Translations under genes and position numbers: made by a program
NCBI RefSeq assembly: GCF_002742625.1
Contig: NZ_PEBF01000002.1
Span: 62,001 to 126,000, forward strand
DNA length: 64,000 nucleotides
From: Caulobacter sp. FWC2
GTDB taxonomy: Bacteria; Pseudomonadota; Alphaproteobacteria; Caulobacterales; Caulobacteraceae
Direction of reading: 5' to 3'
Notes under the pieces: model-generated
Database searches by the model: none
What the model was told of the DNA's origin: nothing
Seen by the model: the letters and a program-made list of their open reading frames with translations, nothing else
Part shown: positions 1 to 9,893 of the stretch, in pieces
Numbering within the stretch: position 1 is the stretch's first letter
How the letters are laid out: every line of letters begins with the position of its first letter

Positions 1-1481
1 CCTTCGCCAGGAGCGCTTTCCAAAGAGAGCGCGCCGCCGAGTTGAGCCGCCAGGCCATGGACCATGGATAGCCCAAGGCCGGTGCCGCGACCGATGCCCT
101 TCGTCGAAAAGAAAGGCTCGGTCGCCTTGACCCGAGTGGCCTCGTCCATGCCCACACCCGTATCGTGGACGCAGAGCTGCAAGTACCGCCCGGGCCTCAG
201 CTCGGATCCATGTTGGTGGTGAAAAGTCTCCAGCCCCACATGGATCGTGAGCACCCCGCCCTCCGGCATGGCGTCTCGGCCATTCACCGCCAGGTTCAAC
301 AACGCCATCTCAAGCTGGTTGGCGTCGGCCACCGCCGAGGGCAGGTCGGACTCCAAGTCGTACGAAATCCGGACCCGTGGGCCCACTGTGCTCGCCAGCA
401 GGCTCTCCATACCCAGGACCAGCGCCGCTAGGTCAATCGGCTGGGGTTGCAGGGGCTGACGCCGTGCGAAACCCAACAGCCGCTGCACCAGGGTCTTGGC
501 GCGCTCGGCTGATTGGAGCGCACCATCGATCATGCGCCGCGATCGCTGATCCCCAACGCCCTTGCGCTGGAGCATGTCCAGGCTGCCGATGATCGGCATC
601 AGGAGATTATTGAAGTCGTGGGCCACGCCGCCGGTCAGCTGTCCCATCGCGTCCATTTTCTGGCTGTGCCGAAGCATCTCGTCGCGACGGAGCTCTTCGG
701 TGATGTCGCGGCCCACCGTATAGAAGATGCCTGATGCGGAGGCCGCGTCAGGCACCGCCGACCAGGCGAATGCGATAGCTTCGCCATCGGCCTTGAGGAG
801 CCTGACGTGAAACTGATGCGCCGCTTCGCCTCTCGCCAAGGCGGCCACCACCTCGGCGGTCGTCCCAAGGTCATCGGGGTGGATGATCTCGGAAAACGGC
901 CGCGTAAGCAGCTCTTCCTCCGTGCGCCCCAGAACGTGCGACCAAGCCGGGTTGACCGACTTGAGGTAGCCGTCGGTCGTCGCGACGCCGAACAAGTCTC
1001 GTGAGAGTTCGAACAGGCGCTGTCGCTGCTCGGTGTTTTGGCGCTCCGCCAGCACCTGAATGGTGGTCTCCAAGCAGGAGCAGAACATTCCTCCGATCCG
1101 CCCGTCGTCATCGCGCACCGGCGAATAGGAGAAGGTCCACCAAGTCTCCTCCAGGAAACCGCGGCGGTTCATGGTGAGCGGCAGGTTCTCGGACCAGGTG
1201 GCTTCGTCAGCCAGGGCGCGGTCCACCAGCGGCTTGATGTCATCCCAGATGTCCCACCACACTTGCTGAAACGGGCGTCCCAGCGCGCCGGGGTGCTTGT
1301 CGCCGAGAATCTCCGCGTAGGCGTCGTTGTAGAGAAACGTAAGTTCGGGGCCCCAGGCGATGAACATGGGCTGTCGAGACCCGAGCGCGATGCTCAAGGC
1401 TGTCTGGAGCGCGCGAGGCCATGACGCCATCGGCCCGATTGGCGTTGCGGTCCAATCGAACGCTTGATGGCGCTGCCTCAT
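1..1481 (-). CDS. PAS-domain sensor histidine kinase, 3' part cut by window edge
   Basis: Reading the minus strand from the ATG at 1481 gives an open frame that runs off the left edge after about 490 residues. The order is a first PAS-like domain (about residues 15-135, containing FIAWGPELTFLYNDAY), a second PAS domain (about 150-265, FELSRDLFGVATTDGYLKSV), a HisKA segment with the phosphoacceptor motif GGVAHDFNNLL, and the start of a GHKL ATPase domain with VNGRDAMPEGG, DTGVGMDE and GTGLGLSMVHG. It should autophosphorylate on the His and pass phosphate to a receiver, which may lie beyond the window since this subfamily is often hybrid. No membrane segment is seen, so a cytoplasmic sensor is likely. 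The frame is open for another 33 codons upstream, to a stop at 1581-1583, so a GTG start at 1544 is possible. It is not clearly linked to the other genes here. Confidence 0.88.
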   Translation of the reverse strand, partial: MRQRHQAFDWTATPIGPMASWPRALQTALSIALGSRQPMFIAWGPELTFLYNDAYAEILGDKHPGALGRPFQQVWWDIWDDIKPLVDRALADEATWSENLPLTMNRRGFLEETWWTFSYSPVRDDDGRIGGMFCSCLETTIQVLAERQNTEQRQRLFELSRDLFGVATTDGYLKSVNPAWSHVLGRTEEELLTRPFSEIIHPDDLGTTAEVVAALARGEAAHQFHVRLLKADGEAIAFAWSAVPDAASASGIFYTVGRDITEELRRDEMLRHSQKMDAMGQLTGGVAHDFNNLLMPIIGSLDMLQRKGVGDQRSRRMIDGALQSAERAKTLVQRLLGFARRQPLQPQPIDLAALVLGMESLLASTVGPRVRISYDLESDLPSAVADANQLEMALLNLAVNGRDAMPEGGVLTIHVGLETFHHQHGSELRPGRYLQLCVHDTGVGMDEATRVKATEPFFSTKGIGRGTGLGLSMVHGLAAQLGGALSLESAPGE

Positions 1482-2066
1482 CAACAGCCGCTGGGTGCTC
1501 TCCGGGGCGGTCAGCTGTCCCTCCTCGTCGTTGCCTAGTTCAACGCGCAGCCCTATCGCAGCGAAGGATAAATCCAGCCCCTACTGTCTAGTTCCACCAG
1601 GGATTTGCGGCCCCATGTCCTATGCGGAGGTGAGCTCGGAGACGGTTGGCTATGTATGAATGGAAATCCAGTAAGGACCTGAGACGCCATTTTCACCCGG
1701 CCACCGACGGACTAACGTCCTTTACCTTGCTATGCGGCAGGATGCGCGGCGCGGTGGTGTCACATTTGCGCTCAAGGGTGAAGTGGAGGATGGGCCGAAC
1801 AGCCCGGATCACCAGCACTGTGCTCGACGCCTGGCTTCGACGCACTTTGCCAGTCGCAGCAATTGCGATCAGCCAGTCGCACGATTGGAGTCAGAAAATC
1901 GTGAAAACCCGGAACGACGTGGCAACAGATCCAAGGCGGGCTGCGACTCGCAGCTATCGGAGTCAGGGACAACATAAAAATAAAATCCGCCAATATAACG
2001 ATATTTCACGTCTAATTAAGATTATCGGCAGAAAGGGCTGCTGGCCGCCGTCGAGACCCATGCTAC
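1482..2066. other. Stretch without a supported gene
   Basis: No convincing coding region is seen. A 165-codon open frame on the plus strand (1646-2143) has poor protein character and runs antisense into the receptor fragment. The part near 1970-2040 is clearly richer in A and T than its surroundings, which fits a promoter or a foreign segment, but I see no defined site. Confidence 0.4.
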
Positions 2067-2336
2067 TCAATAGCGAACGTGAATCTCGAGCGACACCGTC
2101 CTTGGCCAATGAGGTGTGCTCTGCCCAGATAGCTTCAGCGTGAAGGGATTGCCATAGGCGAAGGTATCACCGGCGCTGTCGAACAGATTGTCGATCGCCA
2201 AGCCTAGGCTGAGACGATCCGACCACAGCCGCGCGGCGAGACGCGTCGTGGCGTAACCGCCCATGGTGGGGGCCGTCGCGCTGTCAAAACTCAAGCGTGA
2301 ATGACCGACATAGGCCGCCCGCGCGTCCACACCCGG
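2067..2336 (-). pseudogene. 3' fragment of a TonB-dependent receptor gene
   Basis: The last 87 or so codons encode a typical receptor beta-barrel C-terminus: a segment with LGLAIDNLFDSAGDTFAYGN, then a closing strand ending in SLEIHVRY, an aromatic terminal residue as usual for outer membrane barrels. A full receptor is usually 700-1000 residues, so almost all of the gene is missing. Just upstream, near 2336, the sequence switches directly into the 3' end of a dnaB copy, so this is a recombination joint rather than an independent gene. Seen: the fragment and the joint. Inferred: loss of the rest by deletion or by arrival of the dnaB piece. Confidence 0.75.
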
Positions 2337-3469
2337 TTGCCGAAGCGGGTGGTGTCGCTATCGAAGGATAGCCGCACGGTGCCGATGGGGCCGTGACGCT
2401 GCTTGGCGATGATCACCTCGGCCAAGCCTTGTAGGCGGTCCATCTCGTCGCGCCAGGCCAAGTGCTCGGGAGTCGACCACGACCAGGTCCAGGCCGTGCT
2501 GGCGCTTCAGGCGACGGGCCCGGGCGGTCAGCTTGGCGATCGAGATACCACCGGTGGCGTCGATGAACAGCGGCGCTTCCTGCAGCTCCATGGCCGCGTC
2601 GCGGACCCGGCCGTACTCCGACGCGTCGATCTCGCCCTTGCGGAGCTTGTCGCCCGACACGCCGGAGGCGTCGGCCAGCATACGCAGGGCCAGCTGCTCG
2701 GCGCTCATTTCCAGCGAGTAGAAGGCCACACGCCGCCGCTGACCGTCTTCTTGGTGCCGTCCGGCTGGGGCTCCCAGGCGTACTTCTTGGCAATGTTGAA
2801 GGCGATGTTGGTCGCCAGCGCCGTCTTACCCATCGACGGACGGCCGGCCAGCACGACCAAGTCGGAGGGGTGGAGGCCGCCGATCTTCTGGTCCAGGTCG
2901 ATCAGGTCGGTCGCGACGCCCGACATGCCGCCCTCGTGGCTGTAGGCCTCGGCGGTCATTTCCACGGCGCCGCGCAGGGCGTCGCCGAACGACACGAAGC
3001 CCGAGGAGGTCGCGCCGCTTTCGGCCAGGCTGTAGAGGCTCTGTTCCGCCGACTCGATCTGGTCGCGGGCGCTGCGCTTCTCGTCGGTGGAGCCTTGCGC
3101 TGCCGTGGCGATGTCGCCGCCGATGCGGATCAGCTCGCGGCGCAGCGAGAGGTCGAAGATCACGCGGGCGTAGTCGCCGGCATTGGCCGCTGGCGGGGCG
3201 CGATCCAGCAGGTCGGCCAGGTAGCGCAGGTCGCCCAGCTCCTCGAAGGCGGCGTCCTTCTTGAACTCGTCGGCCAGCAGGATCGGCTCGGCCAGCTGGC
3301 CCTTGCGGACATGGGTCTCGATCGACTGGAACAGGCGCTGGTGGAAGGGCTCGTAGAAGCAGCGCGCCTGCAGGCTGTCGGTCAGGCGCTCGTAGGCGGC
3401 GTTGTCGTAGAGCAGGACGCCGAGCAGCGCCTGCTCGGCTTCCATGTTGTGGGGCGCTCTGTTGGACAC
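2337..3469 (-). pseudogene. dnaB: Decayed copy of replicative DNA helicase gene dnaB
   Basis: Three reading-frame pieces together match DnaB. The first (3469 to about 2731) carries the N-terminal domain with EAEQALLGVLLYDNAAYERL and the Walker A GRPSMGKTALATNIAFN. After a small frameshift near 2730 (GGV then WPS instead of VAFYSLEMS) the second piece carries FYSLEMSAEQLALRML and continues to LDLVVVD. There the sequence jumps, near 2475, straight to TPEHLAWRDEMDRLQGL in a third frame, so the Walker B/H3-H4 core is deleted. It ends near RLSFDSDTTRFGN and then fuses to a TonB receptor fragment. The start is also shortened: the family usually has some 15 more residues before RAPHN. The protein cannot be a working helicase, and an intact dnaB must exist elsewhere. 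Confidence 0.85.
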
Positions 3470-3559
3470 CCAAGAGAACTACGCGTTCACAATTCAAATC
3501 AAACCACATTATCGGGCCGACAAAGGCAAGAAGCGTGGACCACGTCAGAAGTGCGTGAC

Positions 3560-4219
3560 CTAGTGGCACGACGCTGAAGCGTTTTCCAATTCGGTGGCGA
3601 GGCTCTGCGCTAGGCTGATGAATGTGTTGAGCGTGTCCAGACGCTCCAACCTTCTCTGCTCGTCGAGGCTCTTTTCATTGGCCTCTCCCGATTGCGACAC
3701 GAAGCGTATCACGACCCCGGCCGGTCCCTCATCTGCCATGGCGGCCTGCGCAAGGTCAGCCCACTCGCTGGCCGTCGAGGCGGAAGCTTCAACGGCTTGC
3801 CCCAGCGCAAGCCGGATGAGGTAGCGGGCGGTGTTGTCAACGCCTGACGCAAACTTGAGCCAACGATCAGCGGCTTCGGGCAAGACCTCTGACTTCGCCG
3901 CCCTGCGCGCATGGTGCGAATATCGAAATTCATTTCGCTCTGGATCGAGCGACTCCATCGCCCGCATGACCGGATCCATCTCCGCATAAGGTCTTGCTCG
4001 ATCTGGAAAACACGCATTGTGTCGCCAGAGTTCGAGAATGAGGTCGACGCAGGCTCGCTCCTCGGCGGACTTGGCTTGCGCGGAGGCGTTTTCAACCTTC
4101 GTGATCCGCTCGGCCAAAAGATGAGAGAGCCAAGCCGAGACGAGGTCGCCTTCGTCGTCAAGCTGTGCCGCGAGCTTCTTTCCCAGCTTTAGAACAGCTT
4201 CAGTGCGGGATTGCGACAC
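3560..4219 (-). CDS. Small partner of the nuclease-STAND system, function unknown
   Basis: This 219-residue protein starts 20 bases inside the 3' end of the large STAND gene, so the two are probably translationally coupled and form one operon. The sequence is mostly helical and acidic-to-neutral, with LVSAWLSHLLAERI near residue 27, a cysteine/tryptophan segment CVDLILELWRHNACF near 58, and a charged middle part. I see no membrane segment, signal peptide, nucleotide-binding loop or catalytic signature. Small helical partners are known next to several STAND defence proteins, where they may tune activation, but I do not recognise this family and assign no activity. Nothing follows it downstream except the dnaB scar. 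Confidence 0.7.
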   Translation of the reverse strand: MSQSRTEAVLKLGKKLAAQLDDEGDLVSAWLSHLLAERITKVENASAQAKSAEERACVDLILELWRHNACFPDRARPYAEMDPVMRAMESLDPERNEFRYSHHARRAAKSEVLPEAADRWLKFASGVDNTARYLIRLALGQAVEASASTASEWADLAQAAMADEGPAGVVIRFVSQSGEANEKSLDEQRRLERLDTLNTFISLAQSLATELENASASCH

Positions 4220-7200
4220 CGTCGAACCTCATCAAATAGTAGCGGACATAGGGCCAGGGGTAGGGTTCAAACCCGCCCTTTTTGACTTCGTAGCTCGGAA
4301 GTGGTCGCCTGATCGCGACGCGAAGGATCATGACCGTGCCGGGATTGGCCTCAAGCAAAGCCGCCGCAAATGGTCCGTTGCCAGACAGCCGCCAATGCGC
4401 GACCGATTCCTGTTCGCGCCCGTAACCCTGGACCGTTGACCAGCTTTCGCTTCTTAGGCGCTCCCCGCATTCCCCCCGCCAATTCCGCCCGTCCGCGTCA
4501 CCGGTGAGCGCCAAGGCGTCTCGCACGATGGCGTTCGGGACTGCTGCTGGGTACCTCAGATCGCCCGACCACGGATCAAATTCGTCAAGCCGGCGCGGCA
4601 GGCCAATGTCATCAACCCAACCGGTCAGCTTCGCGGCGGCGATTTCCACCGCCTCATCAGGCTCCGCGTCCGGCAGTCTGAAGCGCCCTGGATCCGGGGC
4701 GGTCTGCAACGCCGCCAAGAGCGCCAGCGCCGCCGGTTCCGATACCAGGGCGCTTTGGACATCGATCGTTTCGCGCTTGTCGTCGTGACCGTTCGACCAG
4801 TGCCCCCAAAGCACCAGGTCGCCCTCATGCGTGCGGAGTTGCCGGTCCAGATGCGCGGTATTCACCTCCCAGGGCCACGTGTCCCGATTGGTTTGTGGGT
4901 CAACACCTTCGATCAGGGCCGGATCGACACGATCCGACAACCACCGTCCGTCCGGACGGGTCAGGAGATGGTCCGCTAGCCAATCTTCGAAGTCGTCCTT
5001 ACTGGCGTGCTCATCGTGACCGACGGGCCGCTCCTGGAGCAGTTGGCCCGCCGAAAACATCATCGCATGGTAGCCATGATAGGCGGTCAGATCGTCGACC
5101 TTGGGGAAAGATCCGTGGGAATGGCTTGTCTCTTCGTCCCTGAACACGCTGCGGCTATGGCGTGCGTCTTCGCGCCAGCCACCGCGGGTCTTCCAACTCA
5201 TGATATCGCGGATCGCGTTCAACGCCCGCCGCTCAGCCCCGCGCTCGCTGACGCCAAAGATCCGGCCCATCGGCTTTAGCCAGTACGGACCGATGTCGAT
5301 GCCGAAATAGTAGCGATCGTCGCCGTCGGCCTCCTCATCCGCATCGTCCCCGCGATCGTCGACGTCCAGCTCGCGCCAACCTTTGTAAGTCTGGGTGGGA
5401 AACGGGGACCGGTTCACGGCTTCCAGATCCGTACTGGTGCCTAGGCGCCCTTCTGGTGTCTTCGCCCAGGATGTCAGCGCGTCAGCGGCGAAGGCCCGAA
5501 CAATGACGTGATGGGTCGAAAGCTGGGCCGTCAGCCACGGGACGAAGGGCGCCAGGCCTTCAGGCTTGTCGCGACCGCCCCTGGCAAGCCCGATCGCCAG
5601 CCATTGGCGAGCATGCCAGGCATAGAATTGAAGGCCCTGGTCGACAAACGCGCGCCCTTCCCCCTGCGTCGCGAGACTGGCGAGCGCCGCGGAAAATTCG
5701 CTCCAGTCAAGCTCGATCGCGGCGCGGACGACATGGGCGAATTCCCATCGTTCGGCGGCAATCGGAGACGCTAACCCCGCCCAAACGTAGCCGGCCAAGG
5801 CTTCAATCACCCCGCCCGCCGGAGCTAGCTCCGTACGCCATTCCCCGTCGCCGTCCTCGACCGTGAGCGTCGGTTCAAGGAGATCCAGGCCAAATTCCAA
5901 GGCTTCGTCGGCTTCGGCAGGCGCGAGTTGAAGGGAAAGCGGCTCGACCAGCTGGAAAAGCCCGCTTGAGCCGAAGATTTCCACCTGTTCGGCGTAGCCG
6001 GCCAGGCAGGCTTCCACCGCGTCCGCGCGGGTGAGCACCCCTTCCTCGAAAAGTGTCGCAAACCGTCGAGACCGGTTGAAGCCACTAAAGTAGATTTTTC
6101 CGGGCTCGCGCCGACAAAGCGCGAGTGCGACATCCTTCGCCGCGCTCCTGAACGCCGGCCGCTTCCACCAGGCCGACGATACGAACTGCAAGACCCGCTC
6201 AAGATCATAGAAGTCCAGATCGGGCCATTCGCCCAGCGCCCGGATCCACGCAGATTCTGCGCCAGGCGAAAGCCGAGCGACCGTCTGCTTGTAGAACTCG
6301 TCCAGTTCATAGGGCGCATCGTAGGTGCGCAGGCGTTTATAGGCGGCCAGAAGGGCGTTTGAGTCGGTGAGATCCACACCGTTGAAGAAGGTGCTCCAGT
6401 CGGGGGTGCGTCGCTCCCGAGGTTGATAGGTGTCGGCCTTCTCCGGCGCGGCGCGGCTGGCCGCCGTCCTGAAAGCCACCAGCCGCTCGACATCGGGAAA
6501 GTCGAACCCCTCCTCCGACGCCGTCTTGGCCAACTCCGTCCACCGCTCGGCATCGTAGGGGAAGGTCCGCATGTAGCGATAGGCGAGCTCGGCGCCGCTG
6601 CGCCGGCGCCACGATTGTTCACCACTGGCGAGGAACCCCTGCAGGATCTTGGGACGGTTCCACGCGATCTCCATGCCCGACAGGACGATTGGGGCGAGTG
6701 GCGGCAGTTGGCCATCGGCCACGAGCCGCCCGATCGCTTCTTCGAGCACCCGCCCCTTGTCGCCAAATTGCCGGTCGCGCCAGCGGCTCAGGATCGCCAG
6801 CACCGAGTTGGGGCAGAGCTTCGCCAGCGCCGCGACGGTGGTGTCCCAGTCGAAATACTTGTCCCGGGCCACGTATTCATAGACCAGCGCCGCCGCCCGC
6901 GAGAGCCGATAGGCCGTTTTGGATCGGGGATGTCCGGGCTCGGCGGCGGCGTGAGCAAGATGCAGGAGCGCTGTCCAGCGCTCGACATTCTCCTCACCGA
7001 CCCGATCGGCGATCGTGACACCCCGATCGAAATACGCCCCCGCCTCGGCGCGACTAGCGACATAGACGGCGCGCGCGAGCTTCATGAACGCCTCGGTGCG
7101 CGTCTCGGCCTGCTCACGGCTGCCTTCCAGGATCGCGCCAGCTTCGGCGGCGAAGTCGATGGCAAGGTTTTCCAGGCCGGGGGTGCGGCTCATCCGGCGG

Positions 7201-9893
7201 CAAATCCCCGTCAGGGTGTCGAGCTGAAGATATTCACCGCCCTTGGACTTCCACGCGATAAAGGGGTCGATGTAGACGGGATCAGTGGCCCGCGCGTCTG
7301 CCAGAAGATTCGCCCAGATCGAGGCGATCGCATTTCGAAGACCGTGGGTTTCCCGATAGCCCTGTCTGATCGCCGCCTCGCTCAGCTTGAGCGCTTCAGC
7401 GATCGCGGCCGGAAGATCCGCCGGCGACCGGCCGCACCGGACGGACGCCAACAGTTTCAGCCATGGCAGTAGGCCGCTGGCTTCCTGAGTGAAGATATCG
7501 GCGTCACCACTGCGTCCGTATGAACGGCCCTTATCCTCGATCTCCTTGCGGATACTGGCTGGGGCGACATCGACCAATTGCAGGTCCACATCGCGCAGCG
7601 TGGCTTCCAGGACGTAGGGGCGCAGGATCGCGGGGCGATTGACGCCGTACCGGCTGGTCAGGTCGGTAGGCGGTGTCTCCGGCAGATAGCGCCGCAGGAG
7701 TTTAGCCCACCGCTCATTGTCCGGCGGAAGATCCACGATCGCCAGTTCGACCGCATCGCTAACCGCGCCGAGCATGTCCCATCGATTGTCCCAGCCGCTA
7801 AATTCGCCCAGCTTGAGCCGTTCGAACGACAACAAGCGCATCAATCGCGCCAAGACGGGGGTTGGAAGGCTGCGGCCAGCGGCGCGCGCCGCCCGGGACA
7901 ACGCCAGCAAGAGCCAGACGTCGTTGCGCGCCGCGACCGCTAGTTCATCGAGGCGTTGGTACTCGCCAAGATCGACGAGTTGATCCGCCAGGAGTCGGCC
8001 TGCGGTGAACGATAGGGAGCGGTCGCGCCATCCCCGCAGGAATTTCGTGGCGCGCTTGGCGCCGCGCAAGCGCAGCTCGGCCAGGGCAATGGCGGCGCGA
8101 TCTTCGTCGGAAACGGTCTCTTCGCGACTCCAGTCATCTTCCTGACGCTCCTTGCGCGCCCAGGCCATGAACCATTCCGTGGCCATGCGCAGTCGGCTGC
8201 GGCCTTCGGCAGCCAGATCCTCCCGGCCTGACAAGATCGCCGCGTCGTAGGCGTGGTGGGATCCCATCCAGTCCGATCCGAAGGTGCGCCTCGACACCAG
8301 GTCCAGCACGCGGTCCGGCTCAAGCAAGGCCCCGGCCAGATGGATGTTGGACTGGAGCAGATCCTCCTGGCGATCTTCGCCGGCGGTTTCTCCCGCAGCC
8401 TTCAGCGCCAACTTGGCGGCGTCGGCGTAGGTCTTGTGGCGCAGGCAAGCCTTGAGCGCGAAGATCAGGCGACGCAGTTCGATGTCGCGCCGCTCGAGCG
8501 GATTGGCGGTCGGCAAGTCGTCGGCGGACAGGGCCAGGTCCACCAGTTCCTGACGGCGTCCCGCCTCCAGCATCAGGTGCGGCACGACGCCAGCGACATA
8601 GGCGTTCTCGACGGCCAAGGGCCGAAGGCGGTCCAAGAACACGGACAGGCTGGCCGCATCAGGCGCGTAGGTTTCGCGAAACCAGGTCTCGGCCGGCTCG
8701 TCGAGGAAATGAAGCGAGCCGCCCCGAACTGAAAGCGGCCGCCCCAAGTCGTAGGCGAACGTGCGGATCGCTCCTGCGTCCACCCCCGTCAAGCGCGCCA
8801 GTACGTCGATCGGCACGAGGGGACGCAGCACCGCCAGACCTCGACAGATGTCGTCGATCTGGTTGGCGTCGATGCTGTGCGAACTGGCCTTCAGACGGGC
8901 GATAGCCGATCCGAGGAGATCGCCGATCGCCCGTTCAATCGTCGTGGGATTGGGTCCCAGGTTCTGCAGCATCTGGCGCAGGGGCGCCTTGGCGTCCATG
9001 GCCAGGGCCTGGACGCGGGGGTTGTGATTGCTCAGATAGGCGAACTCGCCGACCTCGGCGTCGCTGGCGTCGGGATATTCGCGGCGAAGGTGCCGACCCG
9101 TTTCCGTCGGCGTGAACGGCGCCAGCAGGATCTGAACGGCGTCGATGGGCGCCTGGAGCTTGTCGCGGCGGTGACTGCGGCTGGTGAACACTAGGCGCAC
9201 TCCAGCCGGCATCGGCGCGTGCATCAGGTGACGCGCGAAGCTGGACGCCTCCCCGTCGGCCAGCGCGGCCATTTCGGCGTTGTCGGCCGCATCGATGATG
9301 ACGCAGAGCACCGCTGTCGGGTCAGCTGCGACCAACACCGTCACGGCCTGGGTCAGGCGATGGGTGAAGGCGCGCAGATAGGCCTTGATGTCGGCGTGCA
9401 CCGACGGGATCAGGGGGTGGCAAAGCCCTCGACCGGCCAACTCGTTGGCGATCTGGGTAAAGGCGTCTCGCGGTCGGTGTCGGAAGTTGTGGGCGCTGCG
9501 ATAGAGGCCATCGCCGAAGCAGTCGTAGTGAATTGCCAGCGAGCCGGCAGGCATCGTCGCGGCCAGCCGGGCGGCCAGAATGGATTTACCCACACCGCCG
9601 TCCGCATGGATCAGGATGGGCGTGGAAGACTCCCGGATCTGTCGGCGGATGTCGTCTTCTTGTTCGCGCGGAAACGCCTCGAGCCCACCTTTGACCAGAT
9701 TGGGGGCCGGAAGGAGATCGGCTTCATCGACCTTCAGGGCGCGCAGGACGTCATGGCGACGGATCGCCGGATCCTTGGCCGCCGTCGATAGGGCCTTCTG
9801 GGTGACCAGTTCCTTGAGCTGAACAGGCGCGTCCCAGTCTGCGTCCGGAGGTAGGCCTTCAAATCCTCCGCCAACAAGTTGCGCTGCGCCCAA
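4200..9893 (-). CDS. STAND NTPase with long C-terminal repeat region (Avs-like), main part of a frameshifted gene
   Basis: A frame of about 1,900 codons. Near the N-terminus is an NTPase core with P-loop GGVGKS (residues 99-104), a Walker B-like VLCVIIDAADNAE about 100 residues later, and a sensor segment VRLVFTSRSHRRD. The remaining 1,400 residues or so are helical, leucine/alanine-rich repeats, as in STAND proteins that use a long superhelical C-terminus to sense a ligand. Its apparent TTG start at 9893 is probably artificial: the upstream gene ends in the same amino-acid context (DLKAYL then PPDADWDAP), so one base appears to be missing near 9850 and the true protein would be a nuclease-STAND fusion of about 2,100 residues. 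Nuclease plus STAND plus long C-terminus matches the Avs (AVAST) anti-phage architecture, where binding of a phage protein triggers DNA degradation. The exact Avs type cannot be fixed by eye. Confidence 0.82.
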   Translation of the reverse strand: MGAAQLVGGGFEGLPPDADWDAPVQLKELVTQKALSTAAKDPAIRRHDVLRALKVDEADLLPAPNLVKGGLEAFPREQEDDIRRQIRESSTPILIHADGGVGKSILAARLAATMPAGSLAIHYDCFGDGLYRSAHNFRHRPRDAFTQIANELAGRGLCHPLIPSVHADIKAYLRAFTHRLTQAVTVLVAADPTAVLCVIIDAADNAEMAALADGEASSFARHLMHAPMPAGVRLVFTSRSHRRDKLQAPIDAVQILLAPFTPTETGRHLRREYPDASDAEVGEFAYLSNHNPRVQALAMDAKAPLRQMLQNLGPNPTTIERAIGDLLGSAIARLKASSHSIDANQIDDICRGLAVLRPLVPIDVLARLTGVDAGAIRTFAYDLGRPLSVRGGSLHFLDEPAETWFRETYAPDAASLSVFLDRLRPLAVENAYVAGVVPHLMLEAGRRQELVDLALSADDLPTANPLERRDIELRRLIFALKACLRHKTYADAAKLALKAAGETAGEDRQEDLLQSNIHLAGALLEPDRVLDLVSRRTFGSDWMGSHHAYDAAILSGREDLAAEGRSRLRMATEWFMAWARKERQEDDWSREETVSDEDRAAIALAELRLRGAKRATKFLRGWRDRSLSFTAGRLLADQLVDLGEYQRLDELAVAARNDVWLLLALSRAARAAGRSLPTPVLARLMRLLSFERLKLGEFSGWDNRWDMLGAVSDAVELAIVDLPPDNERWAKLLRRYLPETPPTDLTSRYGVNRPAILRPYVLEATLRDVDLQLVDVAPASIRKEIEDKGRSYGRSGDADIFTQEASGLLPWLKLLASVRCGRSPADLPAAIAEALKLSEAAIRQGYRETHGLRNAIASIWANLLADARATDPVYIDPFIAWKSKGGEYLQLDTLTGICRRMSRTPGLENLAIDFAAEAGAILEGSREQAETRTEAFMKLARAVYVASRAEAGAYFDRGVTIADRVGEENVERWTALLHLAHAAAEPGHPRSKTAYRLSRAAALVYEYVARDKYFDWDTTVAALAKLCPNSVLAILSRWRDRQFGDKGRVLEEAIGRLVADGQLPPLAPIVLSGMEIAWNRPKILQGFLASGEQSWRRRSGAELAYRYMRTFPYDAERWTELAKTASEEGFDFPDVERLVAFRTAASRAAPEKADTYQPRERRTPDWSTFFNGVDLTDSNALLAAYKRLRTYDAPYELDEFYKQTVARLSPGAESAWIRALGEWPDLDFYDLERVLQFVSSAWWKRPAFRSAAKDVALALCRREPGKIYFSGFNRSRRFATLFEEGVLTRADAVEACLAGYAEQVEIFGSSGLFQLVEPLSLQLAPAEADEALEFGLDLLEPTLTVEDGDGEWRTELAPAGGVIEALAGYVWAGLASPIAAERWEFAHVVRAAIELDWSEFSAALASLATQGEGRAFVDQGLQFYAWHARQWLAIGLARGGRDKPEGLAPFVPWLTAQLSTHHVIVRAFAADALTSWAKTPEGRLGTSTDLEAVNRSPFPTQTYKGWRELDVDDRGDDADEEADGDDRYYFGIDIGPYWLKPMGRIFGVSERGAERRALNAIRDIMSWKTRGGWREDARHSRSVFRDEETSHSHGSFPKVDDLTAYHGYHAMMFSAGQLLQERPVGHDEHASKDDFEDWLADHLLTRPDGRWLSDRVDPALIEGVDPQTNRDTWPWEVNTAHLDRQLRTHEGDLVLWGHWSNGHDDKRETIDVQSALVSEPAALALLAALQTAPDPGRFRLPDAEPDEAVEIAAAKLTGWVDDIGLPRRLDEFDPWSGDLRYPAAVPNAIVRDALALTGDADGRNWRGECGERLRSESWSTVQGYGREQESVAHWRLSGNGPFAAALLEANPGTVMILRVAIRRPLPSYEVKKGGFEPYPWPYVRYYLMRFDGVAIPH

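Noticed and set aside
1646..2143. 165-codon plus-strand open frame
   Set aside because: Random-looking composition, antisense to the receptor fragment, no ribosome-binding site and no motif.
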